64,000 nt of DNA from SAR92 clade bacterium H231 (lineage in GTDB: Bacteria; Pseudomonadota; Gammaproteobacteria; Pseudomonadales; Porticoccaceae). The position numbers and the translations under genes are program-made. Below the pieces are notes generated by a model. That model searched no databases, was not told where the DNA came from, and worked only from the letters and a program-made list of their open reading frames with translations. Position 1 is the stretch's first letter. Every line of letters begins with the position of its first letter. Shown here in pieces: positions 17,850 through 27,909 of this stretch. Location of the stretch: assembly GCA_025153775.1 (NCBI GenBank), contig JAOALC010000001.1:186001-250000 (forward strand), given 5' to 3'.

Positions 17850-19445
17850 CTAGCTGTTATCTGCAATATAGGCAAATAGCGCCTGGGTTGAGGCGTCAAA
17901 CCCATTGGAATCCACATTGTCTCCCAGCAGTTCATTGGCCATCTTCTTACCCAGCTCTACACCCCACTGATCAAAGGAATTAATATTCCAGATGCTGCCC
18001 TGGACAAACACCTTGTGTTCGTAGAGGGCTACCAGAGCGCCAAAATTCTTTGGCGACAGCTGCTTTAACATCAATGTGTTTGAGGGTTTATTGCCTGGGT
18101 AAAACCTGTGCTGTTCGCCTTCGGGAGCTGCTTGACCTGTCATCAATGCAGAGGACTGAGCCAGCATGTTGCCCAGCAGAACCCGGTGATGTTCCTCATT
18201 GCTGAGGTTATCTTTAGCTGCTGCAATAAAGTCTATGGGCACAGTTCTGGTGCCCTGATGAAGTAGTTGGAAGAAAGCATGCTGGCCATTGGTGCCTGTC
18301 TGGCCCCAGAGAATGGCTCCAGTGTGGTAATCCACCGGTTCGCCATTGAGGCTAGTGGCTTTGCCATTGCTTTCCATATCTAGCTGTTGCAGGTAAGAGG
18401 GTAGCAGTAGCAGGCGTTCGCAATAGGGTATGACCGCTGTGGTCTCCAGTTTAAGGAAGTTGCTATACCAGATACCTAGCAGCGCCATAATTACTGGCAT
18501 ATTGCTCTCCAGTGGAGCCTGCTGAAAGTGGCTGTCCATTTCCTGAGCGCCCAATAGCATCTGTTCAAACTGCTCAAAGCCAATGGAGATAGCAATCGAA
18601 AGCCCAATACTGGACCACAGCGAGTAGCGCCCTCCCACCCACTCGGCAAACTCCAGAATCTGATCTTCGGGAATTCCATAGGCGATCGCATTGGCTGGGT
18701 TGGCAGTCAGGCCAACAAAATGGCTACTGTTCTGGGCATTATCCAGACCCAGAGTTTGCTTAAACCAGCGGATTGCTGTTTTGGCATTCAGCAATGTTTC
18801 CTGGGTAGTAAAGGTCTTGCTCGCTAGCGCAACTAGCGTGGTCTCTGGATTGAGCTTTTTTAATGTGGTTAATATTTCGGCGCCATCGACGTTGGAGATA
18901 AAATGCAGCTTAATATCTGCATGGGCGTACTCTTCGAGGGCGGCACAGGCCAGCTTGGGGCCCAGGTCAGAGCCGCCAATGCCTATATTAACAATATCAG
19001 TAATTGCCTTGCCGGTGCTGCCCAGCCATTGCCCTGCGCGAATTTTATCGCTGGCGGCTTTAACCGATTGCAGCTGCTGTTTTACCAGCGCTATGCGCTC
19101 TCTGGCTTGGCTGCTGTTGGCGTCTTCTGGCTCGGCACGCAGAGCGGCATGCAACACGGCGCGGTTTTCTGTGCTGTTAATGGGTTCACCAGCAAACATG
19201 GCTGCACGGTGGCTGAGCAGTGGAGACTGCTCGGCTAACTTTAATAGCTCTGACCAGACTTTATCGGTCACCAAATTCTTGGAAAAATCCAAAAACAACT
19301 CGCCACTACTCACAGAGAATTTTTCTGCACGCTGGGAGTCGGCCGCAAATAAGTCAGTTATACGGACCTCGGTGGCACTGTCAGCCTCGGCATTGAGATT
19401 GGACCAGGCAGTTGTGGCAGTGGGTGAATAGTTTTTGCTGTTCAT
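17850..19445 (-). CDS. pgi: Glucose-6-phosphate isomerase
   Basis: Cytoplasmic enzyme of 531 aa interconverting glucose-6-P and fructose-6-P. It carries two SIS-type halves and PGI signatures (NIGIGGSDLGPKLACAALEEY and GGRYSLWSSIGLSIA), and a catalytic glutamate in the MESNGKATS region. AGGAAA lies upstream of the ATG. It is divergent from edd and shares a control region with two HexR-type operators. With the Entner-Doudoroff genes next to it, it probably feeds fructose-6-P into or out of the glucose-6-P pool. Confidence 0.96.
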   Translation of the reverse strand: MNSKNYSPTATTAWSNLNAEADSATEVRITDLFAADSQRAEKFSVSSGELFLDFSKNLVTDKVWSELLKLAEQSPLLSHRAAMFAGEPINSTENRAVLHAALRAEPEDANSSQARERIALVKQQLQSVKAASDKIRAGQWLGSTGKAITDIVNIGIGGSDLGPKLACAALEEYAHADIKLHFISNVDGAEILTTLKKLNPETTLVALASKTFTTQETLLNAKTAIRWFKQTLGLDNAQNSSHFVGLTANPANAIAYGIPEDQILEFAEWVGGRYSLWSSIGLSIAISIGFEQFEQMLLGAQEMDSHFQQAPLESNMPVIMALLGIWYSNFLKLETTAVIPYCERLLLLPSYLQQLDMESNGKATSLNGEPVDYHTGAILWGQTGTNGQHAFFQLLHQGTRTVPIDFIAAAKDNLSNEEHHRVLLGNMLAQSSALMTGQAAPEGEQHRFYPGNKPSNTLMLKQLSPKNFGALVALYEHKVFVQGSIWNINSFDQWGVELGKKMANELLGDNVDSNGFDASTQALFAYIADNS

Positions 19446-19529
19446 GGTTGCTCTATTTCCTGTTTGAGACTGGGTGTTAAAGGCGTAGAATCACCGCCGG
19501 TGATAAACGCCGCTGTTATCCTAATTTAT

Positions 19530-19544
19530 TGTAATAAAATTACA
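19530..19544. promoter_or_regulatory. HexR-type operator, pgi side
   Basis: TGTAATAAAATTACA is a perfect dyad (TGTAAT-N3-ATTACA) and matches the HexR consensus known from Shewanella. It is about 85 bases upstream of the pgi ATG. The nearest edd-side copy starts exactly 53 bases away, about five helical turns. Confidence 0.8.
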
Positions 19545-19582
19545 TTTATATCCAGTATAGCGGATTAAATATGGTTAATTTA

Positions 19583-19597
19583 TGTAATTTTGTTACA
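19583..19597. promoter_or_regulatory. HexR-type operator, edd side
   Basis: TGTAATTTTGTTACA matches the dyad with one asymmetric base. It ends 28 bases before the edd ATG, where a bound repressor would block transcription of edd-glk-eda-zwf-pgl. The hexR gene lies about 8.5 kb downstream. Confidence 0.78.
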
Positions 19598-19625
19598 ATT
19601 AGCCTAATATCAATACGGAGCCATT

Positions 19626-21452
19626 ATGGGCCAGATTAACCCTCAGATAGCTGCTGTTACGCAGCGCATTATAGAGCGCAGCGCTTCGTTGCGCGCAGAT
19701 TATTTACAACAGATTGCAACCGATTATGACAATCGTCCCGAGCGTGGCAAATTAAGCTGCGGCAATCTGGCTCATGGCTTTGCCGCCTGCGGTGAGGAAG
19801 ACAAAAATAGCCTGCGGATGATGGAGTCCGGCAATATGGCTATTGTTACCTCTTACAACGATATGCTGTCGGCTCACCAGCCCTACGCCACCTATCCGGA
19901 CCAGCTGAAACAGGCAATGCGAGATATTGGCTGCACGGCTCAGGTTGCTGGTGGTGTGCCCGCTATGTGTGATGGCGTGACTCAGGGACAGGATGGCATG
20001 GAGCTGAGCCTGCTGAGCCGCGACCTAATTGCACAGTGCACAGCTATGTCGCTGTCCCATCAGATGTTCGATGGGGTTTTGGCCTTGGGTATCTGTGACA
20101 AAATTGTTCCAGGTCTGATTATGGGCGTGCTGAGCTTTGGTTATTTGCCAGCGCTGTTTGTTCCGGCGGGCCCCATGGAATCTGGGCTGCCCAACAAAGA
20201 AAAGCAGCGTATTCGCCAGCTCTACGCAGAGGGCAAAATTGGCCGTGATGAGTTGTTGCAGGCTGAGCTAGAGTCTTACCACAGTGCTGGCACCTGTACT
20301 TTCTATGGCACTGCCAACAGTAATCAGATGGTGCTTGAGGCCATGGGTCTGCAAATGCCAGGTAGCTCTTTTGTTAACCCGGAAAATCCCCTGCGGGAAA
20401 AGCTTACGGCTGAAGCCGGTTATCAGCTGGCCCGCATTACGGCCCTGGGCAATGACTATAGGCCAGTGGGTGAAATTATTGATGAGCGCGCCATTGTGAA
20501 TGGCACAGTAGCGCTGTTGGCCTCCGGCGGTTCCACCAACCACAGCATGCACCTGGTGGCTATTGCTAGATCGGCCGGCATTATCCTTAACTGGGATGAT
20601 ATCTCTGACCTATCTGCTGCTGTACCTCTGCTTGCCAGGGTTTATCCCAACGGCCAGGCCGACGTCAATCATTTCCATGCAGCTGGAGGCACCAGCTGTC
20701 TGTTCCGTCAGCTTCTGGATGCCGGTTTGATGTACCCAGATGCCAAGACTTCCTGGGGCACTAATTTTGCTGACTTCACCCAGGAGCCAAAGCTAAATGG
20801 CGACAATAAAGTGGTCTGGCAGGAGTCGCCTCTGGTGCCGCTGGATACAGAAGTGCTAACCACAGTTGATAAGCCATTTTCTGATGAAGGTGGTCTGCGA
20901 CTGCTGAGTGGTAACCTGGGTCGCGGTGTGATCAAGGTCTCTGCAGTGGCGCTTGAGAATCAAATTGTTGAAGCGCCAGCCGTGGTTATAGATGCCCAGG
21001 ATGATCTGGAACCATTATTTAAGTCGGGCTCTCTGGATAGGGACTGCGTTGTTGTGGTGCGCTACCAGGGCCCCAAGGCGCTGGGTATGCCTGAGCTGCA
21101 CAAACTGACACCATTTCTGGGCACATTGCAGGACCGTGGTCACAGTGTTGCTCTGGTGACTGACGGGCGCATGTCTGGAGCCTCGGGCAAGGTGCCTGCG
21201 GCTATCCATCTGGTCCCAGAAGCTGCTGAAGGCGGCATTCTGGCTAGGGTGCAGGACGGCGATATAATTCGTGTCAATGCGGTCACAGGTGAGCTGATGT
21301 TTATGGGTGATATGGCTGAACTTGAAGCGCGCCAGCCTGTGCCTCAGTCTGATGCGGGTCAGCGCGGTTGCGGCCGCGAACTGTTTGCTGTTAATCGCAA
21401 TAATATCAGCGATGCAGAGCAGGGCGCCTCGTACCTGTTTGGCGGAGACTAA
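19626..21452 (+). CDS. edd: 6-phosphogluconate dehydratase
   Basis: 608 aa, IlvD/Edd family Fe-S dehydratase that turns 6-phosphogluconate into KDPG, the first committed Entner-Doudoroff step. Cluster and active-site signatures include [18 protein letters not shown], the [13 protein letters not shown] region and [16 protein letters not shown] near the C-terminus. GGAG precedes the ATG by 5 bases. It is the first gene of edd-glk-eda-zwf-pgl and its upstream region carries HexR-type dyads. Confidence 0.97.
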   Translation: MGQINPQIAAVTQRIIERSASLRADYLQQIATDYDNRPERGKLSCGNLAHGFAACGEEDKNSLRMMESGNMAIVTSYNDMLSAHQPYATYPDQLKQAMRDIGCTAQVAGGVPAMCDGVTQGQDGMELSLLSRDLIAQCTAMSLSHQMFDGVLALGICDKIVPGLIMGVLSFGYLPALFVPAGPMESGLPNKEKQRIRQLYAEGKIGRDELLQAELESYHSAGTCTFYGTANSNQMVLEAMGLQMPGSSFVNPENPLREKLTAEAGYQLARITALGNDYRPVGEIIDERAIVNGTVALLASGGSTNHSMHLVAIARSAGIILNWDDISDLSAAVPLLARVYPNGQADVNHFHAAGGTSCLFRQLLDAGLMYPDAKTSWGTNFADFTQEPKLNGDNKVVWQESPLVPLDTEVLTTVDKPFSDEGGLRLLSGNLGRGVIKVSAVALENQIVEAPAVVIDAQDDLEPLFKSGSLDRDCVVVVRYQGPKALGMPELHKLTPFLGTLQDRGHSVALVTDGRMSGASGKVPAAIHLVPEAAEGGILARVQDGDIIRVNAVTGELMFMGDMAELEARQPVPQSDAGQRGCGRELFAVNRNNISDAEQGASYLFGGD

Positions 21453-21455
21453 ACC

Positions 21456-22430
21456 ATGGGTACAAACTGGAATCTGGTTGCAGATATAGGCGGCACCAAT
21501 GCACGATTTTCCGCGCTTTTAGACAATGGCAGTTTGGAGAGTGAGCATGAGTTTCATCACTCGGTAGAAGAGTATCCGCAGTTCGCTGATTTAATCGGTG
21601 GCCTGTTGACAGAGATAGCCGCTGCTACGGGTTGGAGCAATGCCCCGACCCATGTTTGCTTTGCTGTGGCCTGCCCGGCAGACAGTGAAGAGATCGCATT
21701 TACCAATAGTCACTGGAAATTCACCAAGACTCAGCTCAAACAGCTGCTGGGCTGTGAGCATCTGTCAGTAATTAATGATTTTGAAGCCGTGGCCCATGGC
21801 ATTACCGAGCTGGATGAAGCTGATCTGGTAAAGATAGGCGGCGGTGATGCAGTAGACAATAAGTCCATTGGTATTCTGGGTGCGGGAACAGGCCTGGGAG
21901 TGGCTGGGCTGGTTCGCCATGGCGGCGGCTACCAGGTGGTGGACACCGAAGGTGGCCATGCTGACTATGCGCCCATTGATGATGTCCAGAGCGCAGTGGT
22001 CAATTGCCTGCGCGAGCGTTACGGCAGGGTATCCCTAGAGCGATTGCTGTCGGGTAAAGGTATTTTAAATATTTATCTAGCCCTCTGTTCTATTGAGGGG
22101 GTAGAGGCTCAGTTTGAAAGCCCCGCGGAGGTGGTGGCGGCGGCCCTTGAACATCAGGATGACAGAGCGCTGCAGACATTACATATGTTTTGTGAAGGAA
22201 TGGGTTCTGCGGCCGGCAATCTGGCTCTGACCTTTGGCGCTAAAGGCGGTATCTATATTGCCGGTGGTGTTATCCCGCGCTTTCAGGAGTTTTTCATCAA
22301 CAGCGGTTTTCGCAGCAAGTTCGAGGACAAAGGGCGCTTTGTCAGTTACCTGCAGCCAATCCCTGTCTATCTAGTCATTCGCAGCAACCTGGGTCTTCTG
22401 GGTGCGGCGAAAAAATTACAGCAAATTTAA
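21456..22430 (+). CDS. glk: Glucokinase
   Basis: 324 aa, E. coli-type Glk family (ASKHA fold). The phosphate-binding motif is LVADIGGTNARFS at about residues 6-18, and a second glycine-rich motif is GILGAGTGLGVAGL. It phosphorylates glucose with ATP in the cytoplasm. It starts 3 bases after edd, with GGAG inside the end of edd. The edd-glk pairing is also seen in Pseudomonas. The last bases overlap an in-frame extension of eda that is probably not translated. Confidence 0.95.
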   Translation: MGTNWNLVADIGGTNARFSALLDNGSLESEHEFHHSVEEYPQFADLIGGLLTEIAAATGWSNAPTHVCFAVACPADSEEIAFTNSHWKFTKTQLKQLLGCEHLSVINDFEAVAHGITELDEADLVKIGGGDAVDNKSIGILGAGTGLGVAGLVRHGGGYQVVDTEGGHADYAPIDDVQSAVVNCLRERYGRVSLERLLSGKGILNIYLALCSIEGVEAQFESPAEVVAAALEHQDDRALQTLHMFCEGMGSAAGNLALTFGAKGGIYIAGGVIPRFQEFFINSGFRSKFEDKGRFVSYLQPIPVYLVIRSNLGLLGAAKKLQQI

Positions 22431-22440
22431 GGAGTTGTTA

Positions 22441-23058
22441 GTGCGCAATTTATTAGCTGGTAATCCGGTGATTCCAGTCATTACTTTAAATCGAGTAGAG
22501 GACGCTGTGCCTCTTGCTCAGGCGTTGATTGCCGGAGGCTTGAAAGTACTTGAAGTCACCCTCAGAACTGAGGCAGCGGTAGAGGGTATTCGACAGATTG
22601 TTAAGCATGTTCCAGAGGCCATTGTGGGCACTGGTACCGTATGTACAGAGCAGCAGCTAAAGTTGTCTGAAGACCTGGGTTGTCAATTTATGATTTCCCC
22701 TGGCGCCACCGACGGCTTATTGAGAGCCGCGGCCTCAGCTTCGATACCTTTTTTGCCTGGCATTTCTACTGTCAGTGAGTTGATGCGTTGTATGGAGTAC
22801 GGTCACCGCAACTTTAAGTTTTTCCCTGCAGAGGCTGCTGGCGGCGTGCCGGTACTAAAGTCCTTTGCCGGACCCTTTGCAGATATTAGTTTCTGCCCTA
22901 CAGGTGGCATTGGCTTGCACAACGTAATGGATTACCTGGCGCTGCCAAATGTATTATGTGTAGGTGGCTCTTGGATAGCACAGCCAAAACTGATTGATGA
23001 AAAAGATTGGGCTGGCATAGAGCGCCTAGCTAGAGAAGCTGTCGAGCTGGCGAGCTAG
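22441..23058 (+). CDS. eda: KHG/KDPG aldolase
   Basis: Class I aldolase, 205 aa, a trimer of TIM barrels that splits KDPG into pyruvate and glyceraldehyde-3-P. The Schiff-base lysine is K126 in RNFKFFPAE, the general acid/base glutamate is in LEVTLRT (E38), and SPGATDGLL is intact. The GTG at 22441 is preferred over an upstream GTG inside glk because AAGGAG (22429-22434) lies 6 bases before it and the length then matches the family. Confidence 0.95.
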   Translation: MRNLLAGNPVIPVITLNRVEDAVPLAQALIAGGLKVLEVTLRTEAAVEGIRQIVKHVPEAIVGTGTVCTEQQLKLSEDLGCQFMISPGATDGLLRAAASASIPFLPGISTVSELMRCMEYGHRNFKFFPAEAAGGVPVLKSFAGPFADISFCPTGGIGLHNVMDYLALPNVLCVGGSWIAQPKLIDEKDWAGIERLAREAVELAS

Positions 23059-23092
23059 CCCGAAAACAAATTGAATGAATAAAAGATCTGAA

Positions 23093-23109
23093 TGTAGTCG
23101 ATAACTACA
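23093..23109. promoter_or_regulatory. Inverted repeat touching the zwf ribosome binding site
   Basis: TGTAGT (23093-23098) and ACTACA (23104-23109) are perfect inverted arms around CGATA. The arms resemble HexR half-sites (TGTAAT/ATTACA), but the spacing is five rather than three. The repeat ends where the zwf Shine-Dalgarno AGAGG begins (23109-23113). It could be a variant operator or an RNA hairpin affecting zwf translation. Confidence 0.45.
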
Positions 23110-23119
23110 GAGGTATATG

Positions 23120-24577
23120 ATGAACAATAATATTGATCTGGTTATTTTTGGTGCCCGCGGTGATCTGTCCAAGCGCAAGTTATTTCCTGCTCTCTATCAG
23201 CTAGACAAGGCCGGTTTGCTGGCCGACAGTGTGCGCATTGCAGGTGTTGCCCGCGAGGATATGGACAGCATTAGCTTTATTAAACAGATGCATGAGTCTC
23301 TGCAGGCTACGTTGGATAGCGCAGATTGGGACGATGTAGTATGGAAAAAGTTTAGCCAGCGCCTGCAGTATATCCGTATCGATTTCTCCCAGAAAAAACA
23401 ATTTTCCGCGCTTAAAGACTGGTCGCTAGAAAAGCGCACCATGATTTACTATATGGCAACTCCCCCCAGTATTTTTGGCTCCATCTGCAAGCATTTGGAT
23501 GAAGCTGGCTGTGTGGGTAAAACTTCGCGTATTGTTTTGGAAAAGCCTATTGGCCACGACCTGCACAGCTCTCAGGAAGTGAACGACACTGTTGGCCGCT
23601 ACTTCCCCGAGCGCAATATTTACCGCATTGATCATTATCTGGGTAAAGAGACCGTACAAAATTTATTGGCACTGCGTTTTGCCAACCGCATGATCAACAG
23701 TCAGTGGGACAACAGCTGCATTGATCATATACAGATCACCGCAGCTGAAACCGTGGGTATTGAAGGTCGCTGGTCCTACTATGACAAAGTGGGTCAGTTG
23801 CGGGATATGGTTCAGAATCATCTGCTGCAATTGCTCTGCATGGTGGCTATGGAACCACCGAATTCCCTGGAAGCCGATGAGATTCGTGCAGAAAAAGTTA
23901 AGTTGCTGAGAGCTCTGAGCCCAATTAGTTCAGCCAATGTGGCTGACCAGGCTGTGCGCGGGCAATACGCCGCCGGCTGGGTTGCCGGTGATCCAGTAGT
24001 TGGCTATATGGAAGAAGAGGGCTGTACCGGCGACAGCAGCAACAATGAAACCTTTGTGGCACTTAAAGTCTTTGTGGATAACTGGCGTTGGAACGGGGTT
24101 CCGTTTTATCTGCGCACAGGTAAGCGCATGAAAGATAAGGTGACCCAGGTGGTTATTACCTATAAGGATAACCCCCATTCACTATTTCCCGAGACCGATG
24201 ATGACGCCAACAACCGTCTGATTATTAATCTGCAGCCCAATGAGGGCATTCAGCTGGAAATGGTCTCTAAAAAGCACAGCTTGAAAGAGCGTATGGGCGT
24301 TGAAAAGCGGGTTCTCAACCTTGATTTCTTTGATTCCGAAGGTGAGGCTAGAATTCCCGATGCCTACGAGCGTTTGATTCTAGAAGTGATTAAGGGAGAC
24401 CAGTGGTTGTTTGTCAGCCGGGATGAAATTGAAGCCTCCTGGCGCTGGTGCGACACACTGCTCGATGCCTGGGTAGATCAGAAGATAGGTACCAAGGCCT
24501 ACAGTGCCGGCTCTCTGGGGCCAGCTAAAGCTGAAATGCTAATTGAAAATGACAACCGTAGCTGGCACGAGGACTGA
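23120..24577 (+). CDS. zwf: Glucose-6-phosphate 1-dehydrogenase
   Basis: 485 aa, oxidises glucose-6-P to 6-phosphogluconolactone with NAD(P)+. The N-terminal dinucleotide motif is IFGARGDLSKRKLFPAL (about 10-26). The active-site signature RIDHYLGKE is at 169-177, and EKPIGHDL is conserved. Two adjacent ATGs exist (23117, 23120); the second has AGAGG 6 bases upstream and is chosen. A 17-bp inverted repeat lies directly upstream. It is followed 2 bases later by pgl. Confidence 0.96.
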   Translation: MNNNIDLVIFGARGDLSKRKLFPALYQLDKAGLLADSVRIAGVAREDMDSISFIKQMHESLQATLDSADWDDVVWKKFSQRLQYIRIDFSQKKQFSALKDWSLEKRTMIYYMATPPSIFGSICKHLDEAGCVGKTSRIVLEKPIGHDLHSSQEVNDTVGRYFPERNIYRIDHYLGKETVQNLLALRFANRMINSQWDNSCIDHIQITAAETVGIEGRWSYYDKVGQLRDMVQNHLLQLLCMVAMEPPNSLEADEIRAEKVKLLRALSPISSANVADQAVRGQYAAGWVAGDPVVGYMEEEGCTGDSSNNETFVALKVFVDNWRWNGVPFYLRTGKRMKDKVTQVVITYKDNPHSLFPETDDDANNRLIINLQPNEGIQLEMVSKKHSLKERMGVEKRVLNLDFFDSEGEARIPDAYERLILEVIKGDQWLFVSRDEIEASWRWCDTLLDAWVDQKIGTKAYSAGSLGPAKAEMLIENDNRSWHED

Positions 24578-24579
24578 AT

Positions 24580-25269
24580 ATGAACATGGTGGAATTTGAG
24601 AATACCTCTGCTCTGGATATAGAGCTGGCTGAGAAAGTGGCGGCACTGCTGGCCGCGGATATCCAGGCCCGGGGTAAAGCCTCGCTGGTTGTCTCTGGTG
24701 GGCGAACGCCTATGGGTTTTTTCCATTTGCTGTCGCAGCAACTGCTGGACTGGAGTTCGGTAACAGTTACTCTCGCCGATGAGCGCTGGGTCGATGCGGA
24801 CCACCAGGATAGCAATGAAAAGCTGGTGCGCGAGAATCTGCTAATCAATGAAGCCCATCAGGCGCAATTTATTAGTTTGAAGAGCGCTGCTGAGAACGCA
24901 GTGGATGCTGAATCAGAGTGCGAGCAGGCCCTGGCCTCTGCGGGTCAATTTACGGTAGTGATTTTGGGTATGGGCGATGATGGCCACACGGCGTCACTCT
25001 TCCCCGGAACTGAGGCCCTGGCTCTGGGGTTGGATATGAATTCAGGTCGCACAGCGATTGCAGTAACGCCTACAGCGGCTCCTCACCAGCGAATGAGCAT
25101 GACATTGCCAAGGCTGTTAAATGCCGGGCAGGTGATTATTCATATCAGTGGATCCAGCAAGCAGGACGTGCTGCTCGCTGCACAAAATGGCGACAATGCC
25201 GCCGAGCTGCCCATCAGAGCTATTTTGGGTCAACAGGTTGCGCCGCTCTCAGTCTACTGGGCGAAATAA
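24580..25269 (+). CDS. pgl: 6-phosphogluconolactonase
   Basis: 229 aa, hydrolyses 6-phosphogluconolactone. It shows the DevB/Pgl signatures VVSGGRTPMGFFHLL, TLADERWV and ILGMGDDGHTASLFPG. The ATG is 2 bases after the zwf stop, with AGGA in the end of zwf. It is the last gene of the edd-glk-eda-zwf-pgl run and faces pyk. The roughly 100-base convergent gap has a short GGCCA/TGGCC hairpin but no clear T tract. Confidence 0.95.
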   Translation: MNMVEFENTSALDIELAEKVAALLAADIQARGKASLVVSGGRTPMGFFHLLSQQLLDWSSVTVTLADERWVDADHQDSNEKLVRENLLINEAHQAQFISLKSAAENAVDAESECEQALASAGQFTVVILGMGDDGHTASLFPGTEALALGLDMNSGRTAIAVTPTAAPHQRMSMTLPRLLNAGQVIIHISGSSKQDVLLAAQNGDNAAELPIRAILGQQVAPLSVYWAK

Positions 25270-25368
25270 ACCAGGCAAAATGTTAAGCCTTGGGGTATGT
25301 GCCTTAGATTATGCAGTGCAGGGTTTAAAGTAGGCCATCCATGGCCTGGGAAGAGACGGTTTTTCAAG

Positions 25369-26814
25369 CTAGCGAATAACGTCGCCGACTCGAACAATTT
25401 TTAAAGTGTTGGTGCCGCCGTGGACATTCACAAAGTCCCCTTTGGTAATCAATACTAGGTCGCCATCGCTGACCGCATCGTATTCACGCAATTTTTCTAC
25501 GGCACAGTGATTAACTTCTGAAGGATCGAGATTTGAGGTGTCAAATGGCACTGGGACCACACCTCTGTATAGAGCGGTGATCTCGCAGGTGCCGAGTTTT
25601 TGCGCCATGGCATAAATTGGCAGAGATGAGGTAATGCGCGACATCAGCAATGGTGTAAAGCCGGTCTCTGTCATACAGATAACAGCCTTTACTCCATGTA
25701 AATGATTGGCCACATACATGGCTGACAGTGCTAGAGATTCATCGATACGCTGAAAAGTCTGATGCATTCTGTGCTTGGAGCGCTGCGCCAGTGGGTGCTT
25801 TTCGGCGCCCTCAATCACTCTGGCCATGGCTTTGACAGTTTCTACCGGATAGTCTCCCACAGCGGTTTCCGCCGAGAGCATTACCGCATCTGTGCCATCC
25901 AGCACTGCGTTGGCCACATCAAAAACTTCGGCGCGAGTTGGCGTAGGCGCACTGATCATAGACTCCATCATCTGGGTTGCTGTGATCACTACCTTATTGG
26001 CTGAATTGGCTGCTTCAATAAGCTGCTTTTGCACTGCTACAAGATTGGCGTCGCCAATTTCAACACCCAGGTCACCCCGAGCCACCATTACCCCGTCAGC
26101 ACTTTCAATAATGCCGGGTAAAAATTCATCGGTGATGGCCTCGGCTCGCTCAACTTTGGCGATAATATGCGCGTCGCTACCTGCTGCAGACAGCAGGCTT
26201 CTGGTCTCTTCGATATCTTCTTTGGACTGCACAAATGAAATGGCTAGATAGTCGGTATTTAGCGCGGAGGCGGTCTTGATATCGGCTTTATCTTTCTCGG
26301 TAAGGGCCTTGGCCGACAGTCCGCCACCAAATTTATTGACGCCTTTTTTACTGGACAGTACACCGCCCTGAACCACAGAGCAGGTTACGGCATGATGGGT
26401 TTTCTCCGTTACCTCAAGGGTGAGGCGACCATCATCCAGCAGCAGTATATTGCTCTGCTCTATATCCTCCAGCAACTCCTGGGCAATATAGACTCTGTCT
26501 TGATTGCCCAGCTCTGGATCCATCTGGCTATCCAGAGTGAACGTGCAGCCTTCACTGAGCTTAATTTTTTTATCCTCAGCAAAACTACCAATCCGTATTT
26601 TTGGCCCCTGCATATCGCAGAGAATACCCACTGGTGTCTTGAGCTCTTTACCTATGCGCCGAATCGTCTCCGCACGCTGAGTATGCTCCTCAGCAGTGCC
26701 GTGGGAGAAGTTGAGGCGAAAGACGTTGACGCCGGCAATAATCAGGTCTCTTATTCCCTGATCATGGCTGCTGCCTGGGCCAAGTGTGGCCAGAATCTTA
26801 GTTCTGCGGGGCAT
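25369..26814 (-). CDS. pyk: Pyruvate kinase
   Basis: 481 aa, converts phosphoenolpyruvate and ADP to pyruvate and ATP. It has the N-terminal RRTKILATLGPGS, NFSHGTAEEH, the catalytic-lysine region IIAKVERAEA (MARGDLGVEIG follows) and MESMI with the K+/Mg2+ site residues. It lies 4 bases downstream of gap on the same strand, so gap and pyk are very likely one transcript. The start has no strong Shine-Dalgarno and may rely on coupling to gap. Confidence 0.96.
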   Translation of the reverse strand: MPRRTKILATLGPGSSHDQGIRDLIIAGVNVFRLNFSHGTAEEHTQRAETIRRIGKELKTPVGILCDMQGPKIRIGSFAEDKKIKLSEGCTFTLDSQMDPELGNQDRVYIAQELLEDIEQSNILLLDDGRLTLEVTEKTHHAVTCSVVQGGVLSSKKGVNKFGGGLSAKALTEKDKADIKTASALNTDYLAISFVQSKEDIEETRSLLSAAGSDAHIIAKVERAEAITDEFLPGIIESADGVMVARGDLGVEIGDANLVAVQKQLIEAANSANKVVITATQMMESMISAPTPTRAEVFDVANAVLDGTDAVMLSAETAVGDYPVETVKAMARVIEGAEKHPLAQRSKHRMHQTFQRIDESLALSAMYVANHLHGVKAVICMTETGFTPLLMSRITSSLPIYAMAQKLGTCEITALYRGVVPVPFDTSNLDPSEVNHCAVEKLREYDAVSDGDLVLITKGDFVNVHGGTNTLKIVRVGDVIR

Positions 26815-26818
26815 AGAA

Positions 26819-27829
26819 TTACTCTGGTGCGTTCAGCAGGGCAATGCTGTTGTCGAGCATGCGATTGGAGAAGCCCCATTCATTGTCATACCAGGCCATA
26901 ACCTTAACCAGCGAGCCATTGACTCGAGTTTGCAGGGAATCAAAATTACTGGAGAAGGGGATATGGTTGTAGTCGATAGACACCAGAGGGTCATCGCAGT
27001 AGCTCAGCACCTCTTTTAAGTCACCCTCTGCAGCCTGCTTAAGAATCTGATTGACCTCATCAACTGAGGTGTCTCTGCCGGCATTAAAGGTGAGATCGAC
27101 CAGGGATACGTTAATAGTGGGTACCCGCACGGCAAGACCGTCGAGCTTACCGGCCAACTCTGGCATCACGTCGCCAATTGCCACTGCCGCACCGGTTTTG
27201 GTGGGGATCATAGACTGGGTAGCAGATCGAGCGCGGTAGACGTCTGAATGGTAGACATCGCTCAGCTGCTGATCATTGGTATAGGCATGCACTGTTGTCA
27301 TATAACCTGACTCAATGCCCATGGCTTCATGCAGCGGCTTGACCAGAGGTGCAAGGCAGTTAGTTGTGCAGGAAGCATTGGAGATTACCTGGTGTTGCTG
27401 GGTCAGCATATGGTGGTTTATACCATAGACAACAGTGGCATCCACATTGGAGCCCGGTGCTGAGATCAGTACTTTTTTAGCGCCGCCGGCAATGTGCAAT
27501 GCGGCTTTGTCACGGCTGGTAAAAACGCCGGTACATTCGCAGACCAGGTCCACGCCCAGGTCGCCCCAGGGAATATTGGCCGGGTCGCGCTCGCAGAACC
27601 ATTTAATTTCTTGGCCATTGATGCTGATTGAGTTCTCGCCTACTTCTACCTGCTGACCGAAGCGGCCATGCACAGTGTCGAACTTGAGCAGATGGGCGCT
27701 AATTGATGCATCGCCCAAATCATTGATGGCAACAATTTGAATTTTGTCCTGGAGGTCTGGGCGCTCATAGAGTGCTCTTAGAACATTGCGCCCGATGCGG
27801 CCAAAACCATTAATCGCGATCTTATACAT
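26819..27829 (-). CDS. gap: Type I glyceraldehyde-3-phosphate dehydrogenase
   Basis: 336 aa. NAD-binding [13 protein letters not shown] at 8-20, catalytic C154 in [12 protein letters not shown] and the partner histidine in [11 protein letters not shown]37 in AINDLGD suggests NAD rather than NADP use. It oxidises the glyceraldehyde-3-P released by Eda. It is transcribed divergently from hexR, and the 245-base region between them has two HexR-like sequences, one only 17 bases before the start codon. Confidence 0.96.
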   Translation of the reverse strand: MYKIAINGFGRIGRNVLRALYERPDLQDKIQIVAINDLGDASISAHLLKFDTVHGRFGQQVEVGENSISINGQEIKWFCERDPANIPWGDLGVDLVCECTGVFTSRDKAALHIAGGAKKVLISAPGSNVDATVVYGINHHMLTQQHQVISNASCTTNCLAPLVKPLHEAMGIESGYMTTVHAYTNDQQLSDVYHSDVYRARSATQSMIPTKTGAAVAIGDVMPELAGKLDGLAVRVPTINVSLVDLTFNAGRDTSVDEVNQILKQAAEGDLKEVLSYCDDPLVSIDYNHIPFSSNFDSLQTRVNGSLVKVMAWYDNEWGFSNRMLDNSIALLNAPE

Positions 27830-27846
27830 AATTTATATCTTTAAAA

Positions 27847-27861
27847 TGTAGTAAACTTACG
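27847..27861. promoter_or_regulatory. Candidate HexR operator close to the gap start
   Basis: TGTAGTAAACTTACG matches TGTAATAAAATTACA at 12 of 15 positions. It lies 17 bases upstream of the gap start codon, a position suited to repression. Confidence 0.55.
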
Positions 27862-27909
27862 TAAATTATAGGTTTAAACCTGGTTTTAAGCAATTTTTAT
27901 TGGTATTTA

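Noticed and set aside
25333-25348. GGCCA/TGGCC hairpin between pgl and pyk as a terminator
   Set aside because: The stem is only about six base pairs and no T tract follows in either direction.
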